64,000 bases of DNA from Parashewanella hymeniacidonis (lineage in GTDB: Bacteria > Pseudomonadota > Gammaproteobacteria > Enterobacterales > Shewanellaceae), in contig NZ_JAFEUN010000006.1 in the NCBI RefSeq assembly GCF_016900895.1, positions 1 through 64,000 of the forward strand. The letters run 5' to 3'. The position numbers were made by a program, and so were the translations under genes. How positions within the stretch are numbered: the stretch's first letter is position 1; every line of letters starts with the position of its first letter. Of this stretch, positions 45,139 through 54,506 are shown piece by piece. The notes below the pieces were generated by a model, which was not told the DNA's origin, ran no database searches, and saw nothing but the letters and a program-made list of their open reading frames with translations.

Positions 45139-46347
45139 TTACTGAGTAATAGCTGTATCAAGGTTCAAAACACCAAAGTCATTAACACGACCAGTACGAC
45201 TTTCGAAGCGGATCTTCTTTAATCCGTTCATCCACTGCATTACGATATCGGTAGAGTTCTCGTAATCGACTTTCTTAGTCATCATATTGAACTGAGCGCC
45301 ACTTGCAGTTGCACCATAAGCACTCGCCAATGCTTGACCGCCTAGCAAAATCGCACGATCAATAGTTGTGCTAGCAGTAACTTGACGAGTTGTTGCTTTG
45401 TCGTTGTTTTCTGAAACCGTAACCGTATTACCAGCGTAGAAACGAACCGGCTTTTTATACTGACGGATAAGAATGTTGCGCCACATAAAGCAATCACCGC
45501 TAAAGATTTGGTGATTAAAGCCTTGCCTACGAGTTGATGCTGCCGCTTGGAGCTGTAACGCTTGCTTATCCGACATTGAAGCTCGGAAGTCAGCCCACTG
45601 ACGAGGTGTGACAAATAACACATGGAATGGGTTCTCACCTGCCATTTTGTCATCTTCAAAACGAACAGGACGAATTGGATTAACCATTTCTTCCAGAGAC
45701 AGTGCGATATCGTCAATTTTATCAAGCGTTAAAATATCCGCTGAATCGATGCCTTCAAAGCTTGTTGCGTCACCACCAAACAAGTGGCGATCGTACGTTG
45801 GAGGCGTAACTTCATTCACCATCAACTTTTTGAATTCATGATGAGATTCAAGCGGCATGATGATGTCATCAGCTTGATAGAAACCACGAGCACCCGCTAG
45901 GTGGTACATGGCTTGTTCGTCTTGATAGCGACCAAAAAAGTCTTGCATCAGCGTTTTACCAGTGCTTAACAAGTTATGCTTGGTACGCTTTTGTTGCATT
46001 TTGCCGCCAGATTCAACCATCTTACGACCTTGATCAATCTCAAGTTCGAACTCAGTCTTAGTCAAATCTTCACCACGACCTTCAAGGCGTTGATCGCCCA
46101 TCGTTGGCAAACCAACTAAATCATGGAACAAATCAAGCTCAACGGTGGTTCCAGCTTGTTTTGATAAATCGGTAATACGAACAACTGGTGCACCAGCTTC
46201 GGTCTGGTCTTTACCGTTGTTCTTTTTGCGCATTGCTTGTTGTGGAGCTTTGCCCGTTAGCATATTAACGAACGTGTTTTGACGGTTAGCGTGAGTAAAT
46301 AGTGCGGAACCAAATACTTTAGCCGCCTGAGCTTTAGTAACAGCCAT
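45139..46347 (-). CDS. Major capsid protein, N4-gp56 family
   Basis: A 402-residue protein with the pattern of the N4-gp56 (HK97-fold) major capsid family: an N terminus with SALFTHANRQNTFVNMLTG, followed by a MRKKNNGKDQTEAGAPVVRI stretch, GDQRLEGRGEDLT, and a C-terminal YENSTDIVMQWMNGLKKIRF. It follows the scaffold gene by 12 bases. A strong terminator immediately after it may raise the amount of capsid transcript. This is one of the firmest phage calls in the window. Confidence 0.88.
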   Translation of the reverse strand: MAVTKAQAAKVFGSALFTHANRQNTFVNMLTGKAPQQAMRKKNNGKDQTEAGAPVVRITDLSKQAGTTVELDLFHDLVGLPTMGDQRLEGRGEDLTKTEFELEIDQGRKMVESGGKMQQKRTKHNLLSTGKTLMQDFFGRYQDEQAMYHLAGARGFYQADDIIMPLESHHEFKKLMVNEVTPPTYDRHLFGGDATSFEGIDSADILTLDKIDDIALSLEEMVNPIRPVRFEDDKMAGENPFHVLFVTPRQWADFRASMSDKQALQLQAAASTRRQGFNHQIFSGDCFMWRNILIRQYKKPVRFYAGNTVTVSENNDKATTRQVTASTTIDRAILLGGQALASAYGATASGAQFNMMTKKVDYENSTDIVMQWMNGLKKIRFESRTGRVNDFGVLNLDTAITQ

Positions 46348-46359
46348 CTTTAAAAATCC

Positions 46360-47448
46360 TTAAATTAGGTCTGATACATCTTCAAGTAGCGACTCAATAG
46401 CCTCTTGCGACATACCTTGCATTTGACCAGTGAGCGTATCTGCGTCACTTTCCAAAAGGTGTGCATGAGAGCTAGTGACTGTGCCACTGCCAGAAATATC
46501 ATTAGGGGAATTGGGTAAAGGTGATCCAGTAGGTAATTTGCTTTCAGTCTTAGCCGCTGGTGTTTGTGTCTGGATTGGCTGTTGTTGTGGCAACGCTTCT
46601 CCAAACGCTAACTTTGTGCGCCTTTCAACTTCGGCAAAACGTACTGAATAAGGTTTATCTGCAAACGCTGGATCATCAGACAGCTTCTTGTCGATGGTTT
46701 GCGCCATTTCAAAGCGGTCTACATCGTTTTCATGCCAGTCTTTCAAGTGTGCGGTTTGATTAAATGCAGAATTAAACTCGTCAGGTGCTTGCGGCTCAGG
46801 TGTATGAGCTTGCTGTTGCTGTGAGCCTAAAGACTCTTTCAACTGCTCGACCTGTGCATTCAGTGCTGCAATAGCCTCACCAGCATCGGGATAGTCTGCT
46901 TTTAGACGATTAACAAAATCAGGATCTTGAAGCATCTGTTCAGGAAGCTTCTTAGGGTCAAGCCCTGCATCTTTCAATTGTTCGGTATGTAAATCTTTAA
47001 CTCGGTTAAGCTCGTTAAGTTGCTGCTCAAGCTCGGCTTTCTCTTTTGCGAGTTGATCACGTTCTTGGCGGGCTAACTGCTCTTTTTCACGCGCAGACTG
47101 AACTACGTCATAAGGTAAGCTGTGTTGACCGTTTTTAGACTTAACGTCCGTTGCTTCAACGAATAATTTACCGTCTTGCTCAATGTAGTTAACTTTGCTT
47201 TCTTCACTAGCGGTTGACGACTCCGTTTCTGGTTTTACGTCTGTTTCAGTGTTTTCTTGCTCTGCAACTTGAGCGTTACCGCCTTGCTCTGGTTCATCAG
47301 CAACCGCTTCTGTCACATCAGTTTCAACAGGTGCTTCTTCTGAGGATTCGCCAACAATAGCTTCCTCTACGCCCATTTCTTCTAATGCAGCTTCAATTGC
47401 AGCTTCATCGCCAGATTCAAGAACTTCGTCAAAATCATTTACGTCCAC
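46360..47448 (-). CDS. Capsid scaffolding protein
   Basis: A 362-residue, very acidic protein (Asp/Glu rich through residues 1-110), then a long coiled coil (about 120-165, REKEQLARQERDQLAKEKAE) and a Gln/Pro-rich tail. It lies directly upstream of the capsid gene. These are the features of podovirus scaffolds that fill the procapsid and are released on packaging. No protease is recognised nearby. Confidence 0.78.
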   Translation of the reverse strand: MDVNDFDEVLESGDEAAIEAALEEMGVEEAIVGESSEEAPVETDVTEAVADEPEQGGNAQVAEQENTETDVKPETESSTASEESKVNYIEQDGKLFVEATDVKSKNGQHSLPYDVVQSAREKEQLARQERDQLAKEKAELEQQLNELNRVKDLHTEQLKDAGLDPKKLPEQMLQDPDFVNRLKADYPDAGEAIAALNAQVEQLKESLGSQQQQAHTPEPQAPDEFNSAFNQTAHLKDWHENDVDRFEMAQTIDKKLSDDPAFADKPYSVRFAEVERRTKLAFGEALPQQQPIQTQTPAAKTESKLPTGSPLPNSPNDISGSGTVTSSHAHLLESDADTLTGQMQGMSQEAIESLLEDVSDLI

Positions 47449-47543
47449 TTGTTTCTCCAGTTACCAGTTATCGGATGGTTCCGAGGTGTTAAATTCAGGC
47501 GTGTCGCTGCCCATGCGAACTGCGCTAGGTTTTCACCAGGCAC

Positions 47544-47573
47544 AAAAAAACCGCCTCGAATGAAGCGGCTTTG
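47544..47573 (-). terminator. Terminator before the scaffold gene
   Basis: CCGCTTC / GAGGCGG stem with an ATTC loop followed on the minus strand by seven T, 17 bp past the 68-residue gene. Confidence 0.8.
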
Positions 47574-47589
47574 TTGTAACGGGTAAGGT

Positions 47590-47796
47590 CTATCTATTTG
47601 GGAATTGGTAAGGTTTGCGTAACCTCAACGAAACGAACCCACAATCAACGTATTTAAAGTCAATGCCATTGCGGTTCTTTTCTTTACGTCTGGTGTTCAC
47701 TGGCGTAACGACACCATTAGCCGGTATTGTCGGTTGCCCATAAAAAAGGGCGCTCAATGCGCCCAGTAATACGGTTAAGATTGCTTTAATACCCAT
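47590..47796 (-). CDS. 68-residue protein with hydrophobic N terminus
   Basis: The N terminus (IKAILTVLLGALSALFYG) could be a signal peptide or a membrane anchor, followed by a basic stretch (TRRKEKNR) and a short beta-rich end. It lies between the RyR-domain gene and the scaffold gene and ends just before a strong terminator. I do not recognise it; an anchored lysis accessory or a virion-associated peptide is possible. Confidence 0.5.
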   Translation of the reverse strand: MGIKAILTVLLGALSALFYGQPTIPANGVVTPVNTRRKEKNRNGIDFKYVDCGFVSLRLRKPYQFPNR

Positions 47797-47798
47797 AA

Positions 47799-48203
47799 CT
47801 AGCCACCTTGGTGGTCAACCAGAAGTTGATGCACTATCGTTTTGAATATATGGTCTTTTGCCTGTTGTTCTTTTGGAAGATCAGAGAAAGGAACAATGCA
47901 ATGATGCGTTTTCTTCTTAGCGTTTTTAACTGGACCATAAGACCAACCATCAGCTAATTTTTGAGCCATCCAGCTCTCATGTGTAGCACTTGCACTGGCA
48001 TCAGGGTTAAAGATATGAAAGCAGACTCCTAAGATTGCGGAGTCTCTTTGCCATTTAGGTGCAAGCTCCCAAGATAAGTGCTTTTCACCATAAGGGATGC
48101 ACTGCGCTCGATTTACTTCATGACAAACCTTAGCGATTGCTTCAATCTGCTCTTTGTGTTCCGCTGGGATATCATCAATAGTGAAATTTTCTTTCTCTTG
48201 CAT
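47799..48203 (-). CDS. RyR-domain protein
   Basis: A 134-residue soluble protein whose second half (about 70-128) shows the RyR domain pattern known from ryanodine receptors and from some bacterial and phage proteins: A...HESWMAQKLADGWSYG, then VKNAKKKTHHCIVPFSDL, then KDHIFKTIV. The first half is helical. It overlaps the portal stop by one base (TAATG), so it is translated with structural genes and may be virion-associated. The biochemical role of RyR domains in phages is not established. Confidence 0.7.
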   Translation of the reverse strand: MQEKENFTIDDIPAEHKEQIEAIAKVCHEVNRAQCIPYGEKHLSWELAPKWQRDSAILGVCFHIFNPDASASATHESWMAQKLADGWSYGPVKNAKKKTHHCIVPFSDLPKEQQAKDHIFKTIVHQLLVDHQGG

Positions 48204-50299
48204 TACGCCACCTGTATAGAATCAAGTTGTTGTTGAATGTTGTTTGAAACGTCAGTCTTAATACCTGCTAACTCGGCTTGCTTCTTCTGGATATCAACCA
48301 GAATGCTCTCAACTTCTGCCCTAAGCTTGTCGTCCTTAACATCTTCGGTTTCTGCTTTCTTTTGAAGCTCAGCAATTTTCGCTTTCATTTGCTCATTCTC
48401 AAGAACCGCCCTTTCCATATTGGTTTGCAGTTCTTGCATTTGCATTTGCTTCATTTGCTGCGCTTCTTGCTGTTGCTGTTGAGCTGCGGCCTGTTCTTCT
48501 TCCGTCATATCTTCAGGATTTTTAGGAATGTTCATGGCTTGACGAATAGTTTGTAAAAATTCTTCTTTATTCGGTAAGTCCATCAACTCAACCAGCATAG
48601 GAATAACAGCAGATTGCGCTTGCTCTGGCAGCTTAGCCATTGCTTGAGTTAATAACGTAGCTTGTTGTTGTCGATAAGTCGGTGTTGCAGGTTGTGGCAT
48701 TAAGGCAATGTGTCCACGCCAGCGAGTAACATCATTGTTACGCTTACCTGTTGCTTCATCAATGACATTCACGCCTATGACTTTGCGTTTGGATTTATCT
48801 TTGCGATTTACCGTCACTTCCTGATTATCTTGCTTTGCCATATCTTCAATAATGAAAGCCATGAGCGTTTCAGCGACTTTATTACGTGAGTAATGGAAGT
48901 TGTCGTTAATCTCAGCAAGTGTTGTTGTGCCTTGCTCAACCAAGTTCGCAATGGCAACACCAGAAGTAGCATTACTGTCCTGACCTAACATTGAGCCATA
49001 AACGCCCGCACAATCTTGGATAAGCTTAATGTCGTTTTGCATCAAGCTAAATTGCTGCGCTGCAATGCCGATATCATTCTGAACATTAAAAGCATCAGCA
49101 ACATTGCCTTTGTTTTTACGCTCAGGGTTTAGCGGTATGTAACCATCAGGTTTTTCAACTTCTTCTTTCAGCTTTTCTACTGAAAGGTTTGTTGCATCTT
49201 GATCCGCAATAATTCGCCTAGCTTGCAATAAGAAGTTAAGACGAATAACACGCATGTTAATACCGTCTTGAGCGGGTATCATTCGGCTAATCAGTCCGTA
49301 TGGCTCACCGCTTGAATCTTTTTGATAGCCAACAAAAGCAATTAAGTTGTCTTTACCATCTGGTGATAAACATGGACGGTCGATTATTCGATGTAAGCCA
49401 ACAAACCAAGCTTCACGCAACTTAGGAAATGCAGCGCTTTCAATTTCAACCTTGCCACTTTCTACCGCTGCAACATGAACAGGGTTTTTCTCATCAAACT
49501 CAATCACACGACCATCTGACATTTTGATGATGTGCTTTCTCACCCAAGTTTTGTAATACACGACCTGTAGTAAAATTCGATGCCTTTCAGTGTCTAACCA
49601 TTCTGATTGCTCTCTTGTCCAACTTTGCTCATTGCTCCAAGCAGAGCTTAAATGCGGATCTTCATCACCAAAGTCGGTTGTTTCTGCAAAGTCTTCCCAA
49701 CGGTTAACGGATTGCTCAATCACATCTTTGTGATCGGGAAACGTAGAGATAGCTTTATCAATATCAATCCACTCTTTAAATACTTTCCAGCTACTATCGC
49801 TCTTATCCGCTTCTTCAGAGTACCAATCCCACCACACTTTTTGTCTACGAACGAAGCGCACACGATAAGGCGCAGCAAAAGGAATAGGATTACGGGTAAC
49901 TTCAACCCATCCAATGCCAGCTTTAAGTTGTGACGCATAAGCATCAGAACATGCACGATCCGCATTAGCTAACCGCCAAGCATCTTTAAACTTTTCGTTA
50001 ATCGCTTGTGCTAATTCTTCGCCTTGCTCATCATCGGCTGAAACCATCAAATCAGAACGGGTACGTGCTTCCATACCTAGCACGCCATCAATAGTAGGAC
50101 CAATCATGTTATGAACAACATCAGGCTGACCACGTTTAGCTAATGTATCTTTCATGCCACTAGTAAGTTGATCGCCGTCATAGTACGCACACGCTTTAGC
50201 CGCAGGGGTTCGCCAGTCTGGTTGCGAGTCAATAGACCCCATTAATGCAGACAGCTTATGGAGCGTTAGCCCTTCTTTGTGCGAAACATGATCTGTCAT
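48203..50299 (-). CDS. Portal protein, P22-like
   Basis: A 698-residue protein with the features of P22-type portals: an N-terminal region with ACAYYDGDQLTSGMKDTL and PTIDGVLGMEARTRSDL, a central conserved core (SSGEPYGLISRMIPAQDGIN), and a C-terminal Gln-rich coiled-coil barrel (about 590-690). It forms the dodecameric DNA channel at the packaging vertex. It starts five bases after terL and is coupled to the RyR-domain gene. The length matches the P22 group (about 725) rather than shorter portals. Confidence 0.85.
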   Translation of the reverse strand: MTDHVSHKEGLTLHKLSALMGSIDSQPDWRTPAAKACAYYDGDQLTSGMKDTLAKRGQPDVVHNMIGPTIDGVLGMEARTRSDLMVSADDEQGEELAQAINEKFKDAWRLANADRACSDAYASQLKAGIGWVEVTRNPIPFAAPYRVRFVRRQKVWWDWYSEEADKSDSSWKVFKEWIDIDKAISTFPDHKDVIEQSVNRWEDFAETTDFGDEDPHLSSAWSNEQSWTREQSEWLDTERHRILLQVVYYKTWVRKHIIKMSDGRVIEFDEKNPVHVAAVESGKVEIESAAFPKLREAWFVGLHRIIDRPCLSPDGKDNLIAFVGYQKDSSGEPYGLISRMIPAQDGINMRVIRLNFLLQARRIIADQDATNLSVEKLKEEVEKPDGYIPLNPERKNKGNVADAFNVQNDIGIAAQQFSLMQNDIKLIQDCAGVYGSMLGQDSNATSGVAIANLVEQGTTTLAEINDNFHYSRNKVAETLMAFIIEDMAKQDNQEVTVNRKDKSKRKVIGVNVIDEATGKRNNDVTRWRGHIALMPQPATPTYRQQQATLLTQAMAKLPEQAQSAVIPMLVELMDLPNKEEFLQTIRQAMNIPKNPEDMTEEEQAAAQQQQQEAQQMKQMQMQELQTNMERAVLENEQMKAKIAELQKKAETEDVKDDKLRAEVESILVDIQKKQAELAGIKTDVSNNIQQQLDSIQVA

Positions 50300-50303
50300 T
50301 TGG

Positions 50304-52043
50304 TTAGACTTCCTTCCAATCTTTGCCGCTATGGTGTTCGATGTTGTTATCTATCTTTCTGCGCTTCGGCATTCTTGCTCTCATTTCCTGTGCAATCATG
50401 TAACTCATTACCTGATCGTCAAAACCGCCAGATTGAGCGCCCATGCGCCCCTTTTTATCGTAAACAAATATATTCAGCTCACCAGTCGTGCCTTTCCAAG
50501 CGATACCATCTGAATCATTTGCAAGTAAATCTTCTAAGCCTTGCTTTAAAATTGGCTTAGATTGCGCAGAAGTATGCCAACCGACTTTTGCTGTTTCTTC
50601 ATCCGTATCTTCACGATCAATATATTCTTCTTTGTAAATACGGCTTGTCGGGTAAATATCAACAAACTCTTGCAAGACTGCGTGACCGTGGTTGTTTCGC
50701 TCGATACCCACAAACGCCTTTGAATACCAAAGCCCAACATGCTTAATGATATGAGCGAATCGCTTTGTATCGATATGACCAAACCAGTGAGCCACTTGCC
50801 GACCGTCAGACTTAGCCACAACATCAAACGAGCTTCTATCGCCATGTTCAAGACCTTCTGCAACGTCACCGCCGATAGCATAATCTTCATCAGGATCGGG
50901 CAGTTCCCAAACCAGAAGATAACCACTTGCGTTCTGTGTGAGCTTGTCAGCAGAGGTCACGCTTAAATCGACCTTACTGTTAACCTTGGTTCTTTTCCCG
51001 CTGTACGGCTCAATGTCGTACACAATTAACGGCTTAGAGCATCTGCCCTCGGCTCTCATTAAGTCATCAGCATCAAATACTTTACGGCCGGAAGTTAAAA
51101 ACGCTTCCATTGGTGTAGATGGAAACTCTTGTTTCATCTTCCCTTTCTGGCTGCGTTCTTTGTGTATGTACCAGTTCTTTTGCTCGTCAGTGAGCGTAAT
51201 GCTCATTGCAAGCTCGACCGATTTAAAATACTTATCTTGTGCCTTGGTGAGTTTTAGCCCACTTGCAGGAACATGAGCTACATACTTCGGATCGTCATAC
51301 CAAGGATAAAAATGAAACTTAAAATCATGGTGAGTCAAATTAATGCCCGACTCTAGCAACTCCATGGCCTCAACGGACATTTCAAAGAAGTTACCCGCTG
51401 CGCCTTCTGCCGTTGACTCAATGAATATAAATGAGCCTTTGTGAACAGCGTTTAACGAGCCTGATTGAACTTCATCAGCCCTAAGCGGATATTGAGAACA
51501 TATCTTGCCATATTCAGAAACGTGTAAAACTTGCAGCGTTCCTGAGCGAAATGAAACAGCAACACGAATAGAGCTTTCGTTCTTGAAGTAAATAGCTGCG
51601 CTTGTTTTGCTCTCAACGGCTCTCTTCCCCGTTTTTAACCAACTTGGTAGTCGTTCATACGGATAAAGAATTTTAGAACTAAAAATAGCCCCTGCTTCGT
51701 CCTTGCCCTGAGCGATAACACCACACTTACGGTTGTTATTGAACAGCGCATGATCGAGAATGAAAACCTGAATCGCAGTGCTAAACCCTAACTGACGAGC
51801 TTTCAAGATGATGTTTAAGAACCACATCACACAAAACAGAAGTGTTTGCGCTGGTCTACACCTAAAAAGCACCTCGTTACCTTTTTCATCAGCGATGATG
51901 TAAAGGTTATTGATTCGCCACCACCAACAATCAAGATACTTATGAGAACGCTTTAGAAGCTCTGCATCGTCTTTGCGAAGCTCTAGCCGTTCCTCTGGTG
52001 TTAACCAAGTGGACTCATCATATTTAGCTGTACTAGGTTTCAT
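50304..52043 (-). CDS. Terminase large subunit
   Basis: A 579-residue packaging motor. The ATPase domain has a variant Walker A KARQLGFST (about residue 79) and a Walker B-like LHVSEYGKI (about 170) followed by STAEGAAGNFFE (about 205). The nuclease domain has YAIGGDVAEG (about 387), whose Asp would bind the catalytic metal, and a further acidic motif toward the C terminus (FDDQVMSYMIA). It shares the ATGA overlap with terS and sits directly before the portal gene, the normal packaging order. Confidence 0.9.
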   Translation of the reverse strand: MKPSTAKYDESTWLTPEERLELRKDDAELLKRSHKYLDCWWWRINNLYIIADEKGNEVLFRCRPAQTLLFCVMWFLNIILKARQLGFSTAIQVFILDHALFNNNRKCGVIAQGKDEAGAIFSSKILYPYERLPSWLKTGKRAVESKTSAAIYFKNESSIRVAVSFRSGTLQVLHVSEYGKICSQYPLRADEVQSGSLNAVHKGSFIFIESTAEGAAGNFFEMSVEAMELLESGINLTHHDFKFHFYPWYDDPKYVAHVPASGLKLTKAQDKYFKSVELAMSITLTDEQKNWYIHKERSQKGKMKQEFPSTPMEAFLTSGRKVFDADDLMRAEGRCSKPLIVYDIEPYSGKRTKVNSKVDLSVTSADKLTQNASGYLLVWELPDPDEDYAIGGDVAEGLEHGDRSSFDVVAKSDGRQVAHWFGHIDTKRFAHIIKHVGLWYSKAFVGIERNNHGHAVLQEFVDIYPTSRIYKEEYIDREDTDEETAKVGWHTSAQSKPILKQGLEDLLANDSDGIAWKGTTGELNIFVYDKKGRMGAQSGGFDDQVMSYMIAQEMRARMPKRRKIDNNIEHHSGKDWKEV

Positions 52044-52807
52044 TCAGCTACTACCAAATCAACGTCACCATCAGCATTGGTTAGCTCATCAATGAAGTTA
52101 TCAAGCTTGCTAGTGCCGCCCTGCTCTTTGCGCTCTTTCGCTATTTGCAGCTCAAGTAACTCAGTTTGCATAATACTTTTAGTCGAGTTCACATTAGCCA
52201 AACGAGCTGTGTTAGCCACACGTTCTCTATCAGCAATAATGTGTTCTCTACGTTCTTTATCGACTGCAATGCTTGATATTGTGCGGTTGATTGACTCAAC
52301 TCTTGCAATATTCTTTTCAAGCACAATCTCAGCTTTCATCAAAGAATCAGCAATGCTTGCTGTGATTTCAGGCTTAGTTGATTGCGTTGCTTGCTCTTGA
52401 AGCTTTTTAATGACTTCAATAACATCGTGAATACGAGAACGACAAAGACTTAATTCATCTTCGAGTGTGGTTGCTTCAACCAGCTCCTCGATAGAAGGAT
52501 CTTTAAAATACTTTGAATAGCCGCCATGTTTGCGACCATTTTGATTGCCGACCATGCTAGGTCTTTTAATCATTTTCTCACCAGAGCCGTTTTTATTCTT
52601 CTTGTCGTTAGCTCTTTGTGATTTTTTAACTGATACTGACGAACTCGCTTTAGCTTTTTGATCGTCAGAGGCTTTGGTGTTTTTAATGTAACGTCTAGCG
52701 GTCTGATAATTTAAACCATTTAACGCACACCAGTCTTTAGCACTAATCCCTGTCTTTTCATGCTCAATCAGGAATCTTGTTTGTAATTCTGCCCAATTCG
52801 AAGCCAT
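52040..52807 (-). CDS. Terminase small subunit-like protein
   Basis: A 255-residue protein with an N-terminal helix-turn-helix segment (about 14-40, KTGISAKDWCALNGLNYQTA), a basic linker (60-95), a central helical domain and a long coiled coil. The DNA-binding plus oligomerisation layout, and a position directly before terL with an ATGA overlap, identify it as the DNA-recognition subunit. Confidence 0.8.
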   Translation of the reverse strand: MASNWAELQTRFLIEHEKTGISAKDWCALNGLNYQTARRYIKNTKASDDQKAKASSSVSVKKSQRANDKKNKNGSGEKMIKRPSMVGNQNGRKHGGYSKYFKDPSIEELVEATTLEDELSLCRSRIHDVIEVIKKLQEQATQSTKPEITASIADSLMKAEIVLEKNIARVESINRTISSIAVDKERREHIIADRERVANTARLANVNSTKSIMQTELLELQIAKERKEQGGTSKLDNFIDELTNADGDVDLVVAE

Positions 52808-53142
52808 TATTTATCACTTGAAATGCCTATGCGCTTTTGCACCCAAAGCTCAAGCATGAAGATAGCTCGACCGCCCATGTGACCAGCAATGCCCGCCATA
52901 GCACAGGTAAACATATAAGACATTCCCATTTCTTGGCAGATGAAAGCAGTTAACACGCCTGCGAAGGCGCTAATAACCCACTCACCTAGCAGCTCAATAA
53001 CGCTAAATGGCATGGACTTATCTTTCTTTCTGCGGGTAAGGTAGTTAACAGTGCCGCCCCAAATGGCTAGAACAACTAACCACACATAGCCTAGCCCAGC
53101 TTCTACGAGCTGCTTTAAAATTGAAGCACTACTTTCAGGCAT
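52807..53142 (-). CDS. Holin, LydA-type
   Basis: A 111-residue membrane protein with three hydrophobic segments (about 14-32, 50-66 and 73-95) and a pattern like the LydA/superfamily III holins (ELLGEWVISAFAGVLTAFIC). It overlaps both neighbours by single bases. Together with the endolysin and a second membrane protein it forms the lysis cassette. Confidence 0.7.
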   Translation of the reverse strand: MPESSASILKQLVEAGLGYVWLVVLAIWGGTVNYLTRRKKDKSMPFSVIELLGEWVISAFAGVLTAFICQEMGMSYMFTCAMAGIAGHMGGRAIFMLELWVQKRIGISSDK

Positions 53143-53636
53143 TACTTATTTCCTATCCCTAACTTGGCTTTGATTAATCGCTCAATGATAGGTGCGGCGT
53201 TTTTAAATGCTCTCTCACCAAACAGGAAGATAAGCACCAGGATATTGATAACCCACAAAGCTGATTCTTGCTGTGCTGTCAGTCCGGTGTACTCTCCCGA
53301 AAACCAACATAAATCCATGTAAAGCGTAGCGAATCCCCAAACTGGTCTTTGGCAACCGCGCAAAAAGATAATCAAGCTACCGACAATAGGTAAAGACTTT
53401 AAATCTGCCGCACTACCTTCAAGCACTTCAATGCGCCTGTTAAACTCTTTCTGAGCTTCATTAGTTAGCTTCTGGCCTTCAAGCGCTTTCTTATCTGCTT
53501 GAGTCTGAATAGCTAGTGAAAGATTGGCTTTCTCTTGCTCAGACATAGACGGAGGAAAATAGTCTTTCACACCATCAACAATCGCAGAGCCTAAGCCACC
53601 GCTAAAGAAATCACCTATTTTAGATAAAAAACTCAT
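53142..53636 (-). CDS. Three-helix holin-like protein
   Basis: A 164-residue protein with an amphipathic N terminus, a Gln/Lys-rich helix (about 30-80), and two to three membrane segments (about 83-97, 105-117 and 127-142, containing ALWVINILVLIFLFGERAF). It resembles the 3TM holin family of gene transfer agents and prophages. It lies between endolysin and the LydA-type protein and could be the holin, with the other as antiholin, or the reverse. Confidence 0.7.
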   Translation of the reverse strand: MSFLSKIGDFFSGGLGSAIVDGVKDYFPPSMSEQEKANLSLAIQTQADKKALEGQKLTNEAQKEFNRRIEVLEGSAADLKSLPIVGSLIIFLRGCQRPVWGFATLYMDLCWFSGEYTGLTAQQESALWVINILVLIFLFGERAFKNAAPIIERLIKAKLGIGNK

Positions 53637-53647
53637 AATCGCCCCAG

Positions 53648-54076
53648 TTAAGCCGGTATCAGTTCAAAGTGCGGATAATCTTTAAAACTCTCGTCTAAAG
53701 TTCTACCGTCACTATCCCAATCACCGCCCCAACGTAGACGATGTTTAATTATTCCACGCTCTAGCAATTCCTCGGAAACACGTTTTACATATCCAGCGAA
53801 CAAAGCAAAAGCACAAGCATCTTCCCAGCTTGTATTCTTGAGTTCTTTGAAATAAGGACCAGCATCAACCGCCATAGATGGAAGCAAGTTGTGTTTGGAG
53901 TTCGGAAACTGCAATTGTGAGTTACCGCTATTGAATGCCTCTTGTTGTTCTGCTTTCCCTCGATGACCGCAAAAAATAGAGCAGTCATAACGCTTAACCA
54001 CTTCTTTGAAGATTAATTGCAAATCTATATGACAAGTATCTAAGCGATTATCAGAAGTCTTTCCAAATCTCGGCAT
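53648..54076 (-). CDS. Endolysin, M15-family peptidase
   Basis: A 142-residue zinc peptidase related to VanY/L-Ala-D-Glu endopeptidases that cut peptidoglycan stem peptides. Zinc and catalytic residues are visible in SKHNLLPSMAVDAGPY, RWGGDWDSDG and YPHFEL. No signal peptide is present, so export depends on a holin. The open frame extends to 54160 through a terminator hairpin, but ATG at 54076 has a GGAG site and gives the usual family N terminus (MPRFGKTSD). It is the first gene after the tandem terminators. Confidence 0.87.
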   Translation of the reverse strand: MPRFGKTSDNRLDTCHIDLQLIFKEVVKRYDCSIFCGHRGKAEQQEAFNSGNSQLQFPNSKHNLLPSMAVDAGPYFKELKNTSWEDACAFALFAGYVKRVSEELLERGIIKHRLRWGGDWDSDGRTLDESFKDYPHFELIPA

Positions 54077-54090
54077 TGTCAAATCTCCAA

Positions 54091-54124
54091 ATAAAAAGCC
54101 CCGACCGGTTAAAGTCAGGGCTTT
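54091..54124 (-). terminator. Terminator 2 before the lysis genes
   Basis: An 11-base inverted repeat with one mismatch (AGCCCTGAC / GTCGGGGCT core) followed on the minus strand by TTTTTATTT, ending 15 bp before the endolysin start. Confidence 0.8.
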
Positions 54125-54158
54125 GGGTGCGTATGCAGTAACGTGTAAGCGTAGAAAC

Positions 54159-54191
54159 AAAAAAATCCGCTACAGGTTAGTGTGCGGATTT
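54159..54191 (-). terminator. Terminator 1 before the lysis genes
   Basis: An AAATCCGC / GCGGATTT stem with a 13-base loop followed on the minus strand by seven T. It lies about 35 bp upstream of the second terminator, so transcription from the early region must be antiterminated to reach the late genes. Confidence 0.8.
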
Positions 54192-54266
54192 CTTCAACAT
54201 GGATAATTTAACTACAATTTTGGGAGGTTTGCAAATGTGATTGTTTTGAGTTTTGAAAATTAGCGG

Positions 54267-54506
54267 TTAAGTGTTTACTTGTGCGCCATCACTCATCGGC
54301 ATTAAATTGCCCACACTCTCAACCTGCGTTGCATGGGTTGTCATTTCAATGTCACGGAATCGTTTCTTATTATTTCGACTCATACTCATTTGAAGCAAGT
54401 AACCATGAGAGCCGTGATTAAAAACCGCCACATCAACCCAGTTCGACCACCATGAAAGCTTGCTTCTGAATGTTGCACCTTCAACTTGGAGTACGTTTAC
54501 TTTCAT
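54267..54506 (-). CDS. Hypothetical 79-residue phage protein
   Basis: A small soluble protein (MKVNVLQVEGATFRS, then WWSNWVDVAVFNHG) with a basic middle (SRNNKKRFRDIE). No family recognised. It overlaps the gene upstream by four bases (ATGA) and is the last gene before the tandem terminators. Confidence 0.6.
   Translation of the reverse strand: MKVNVLQVEGATFRSKLSWWSNWVDVAVFNHGSHGYLLQMSMSRNNKKRFRDIEMTTHATQVESVGNLMPMSDGAQVNT

Noticed and set aside
50938-51276. 112-codon plus-strand ORF
   Set aside because: Shadow of the terminase large subunit, opposite to a well-supported gene.
54077-54160. Upstream extension of the endolysin frame
   Set aside because: The extra codons run through a terminator hairpin and lack a ribosome-binding site, while the ATG at 54076 has one.
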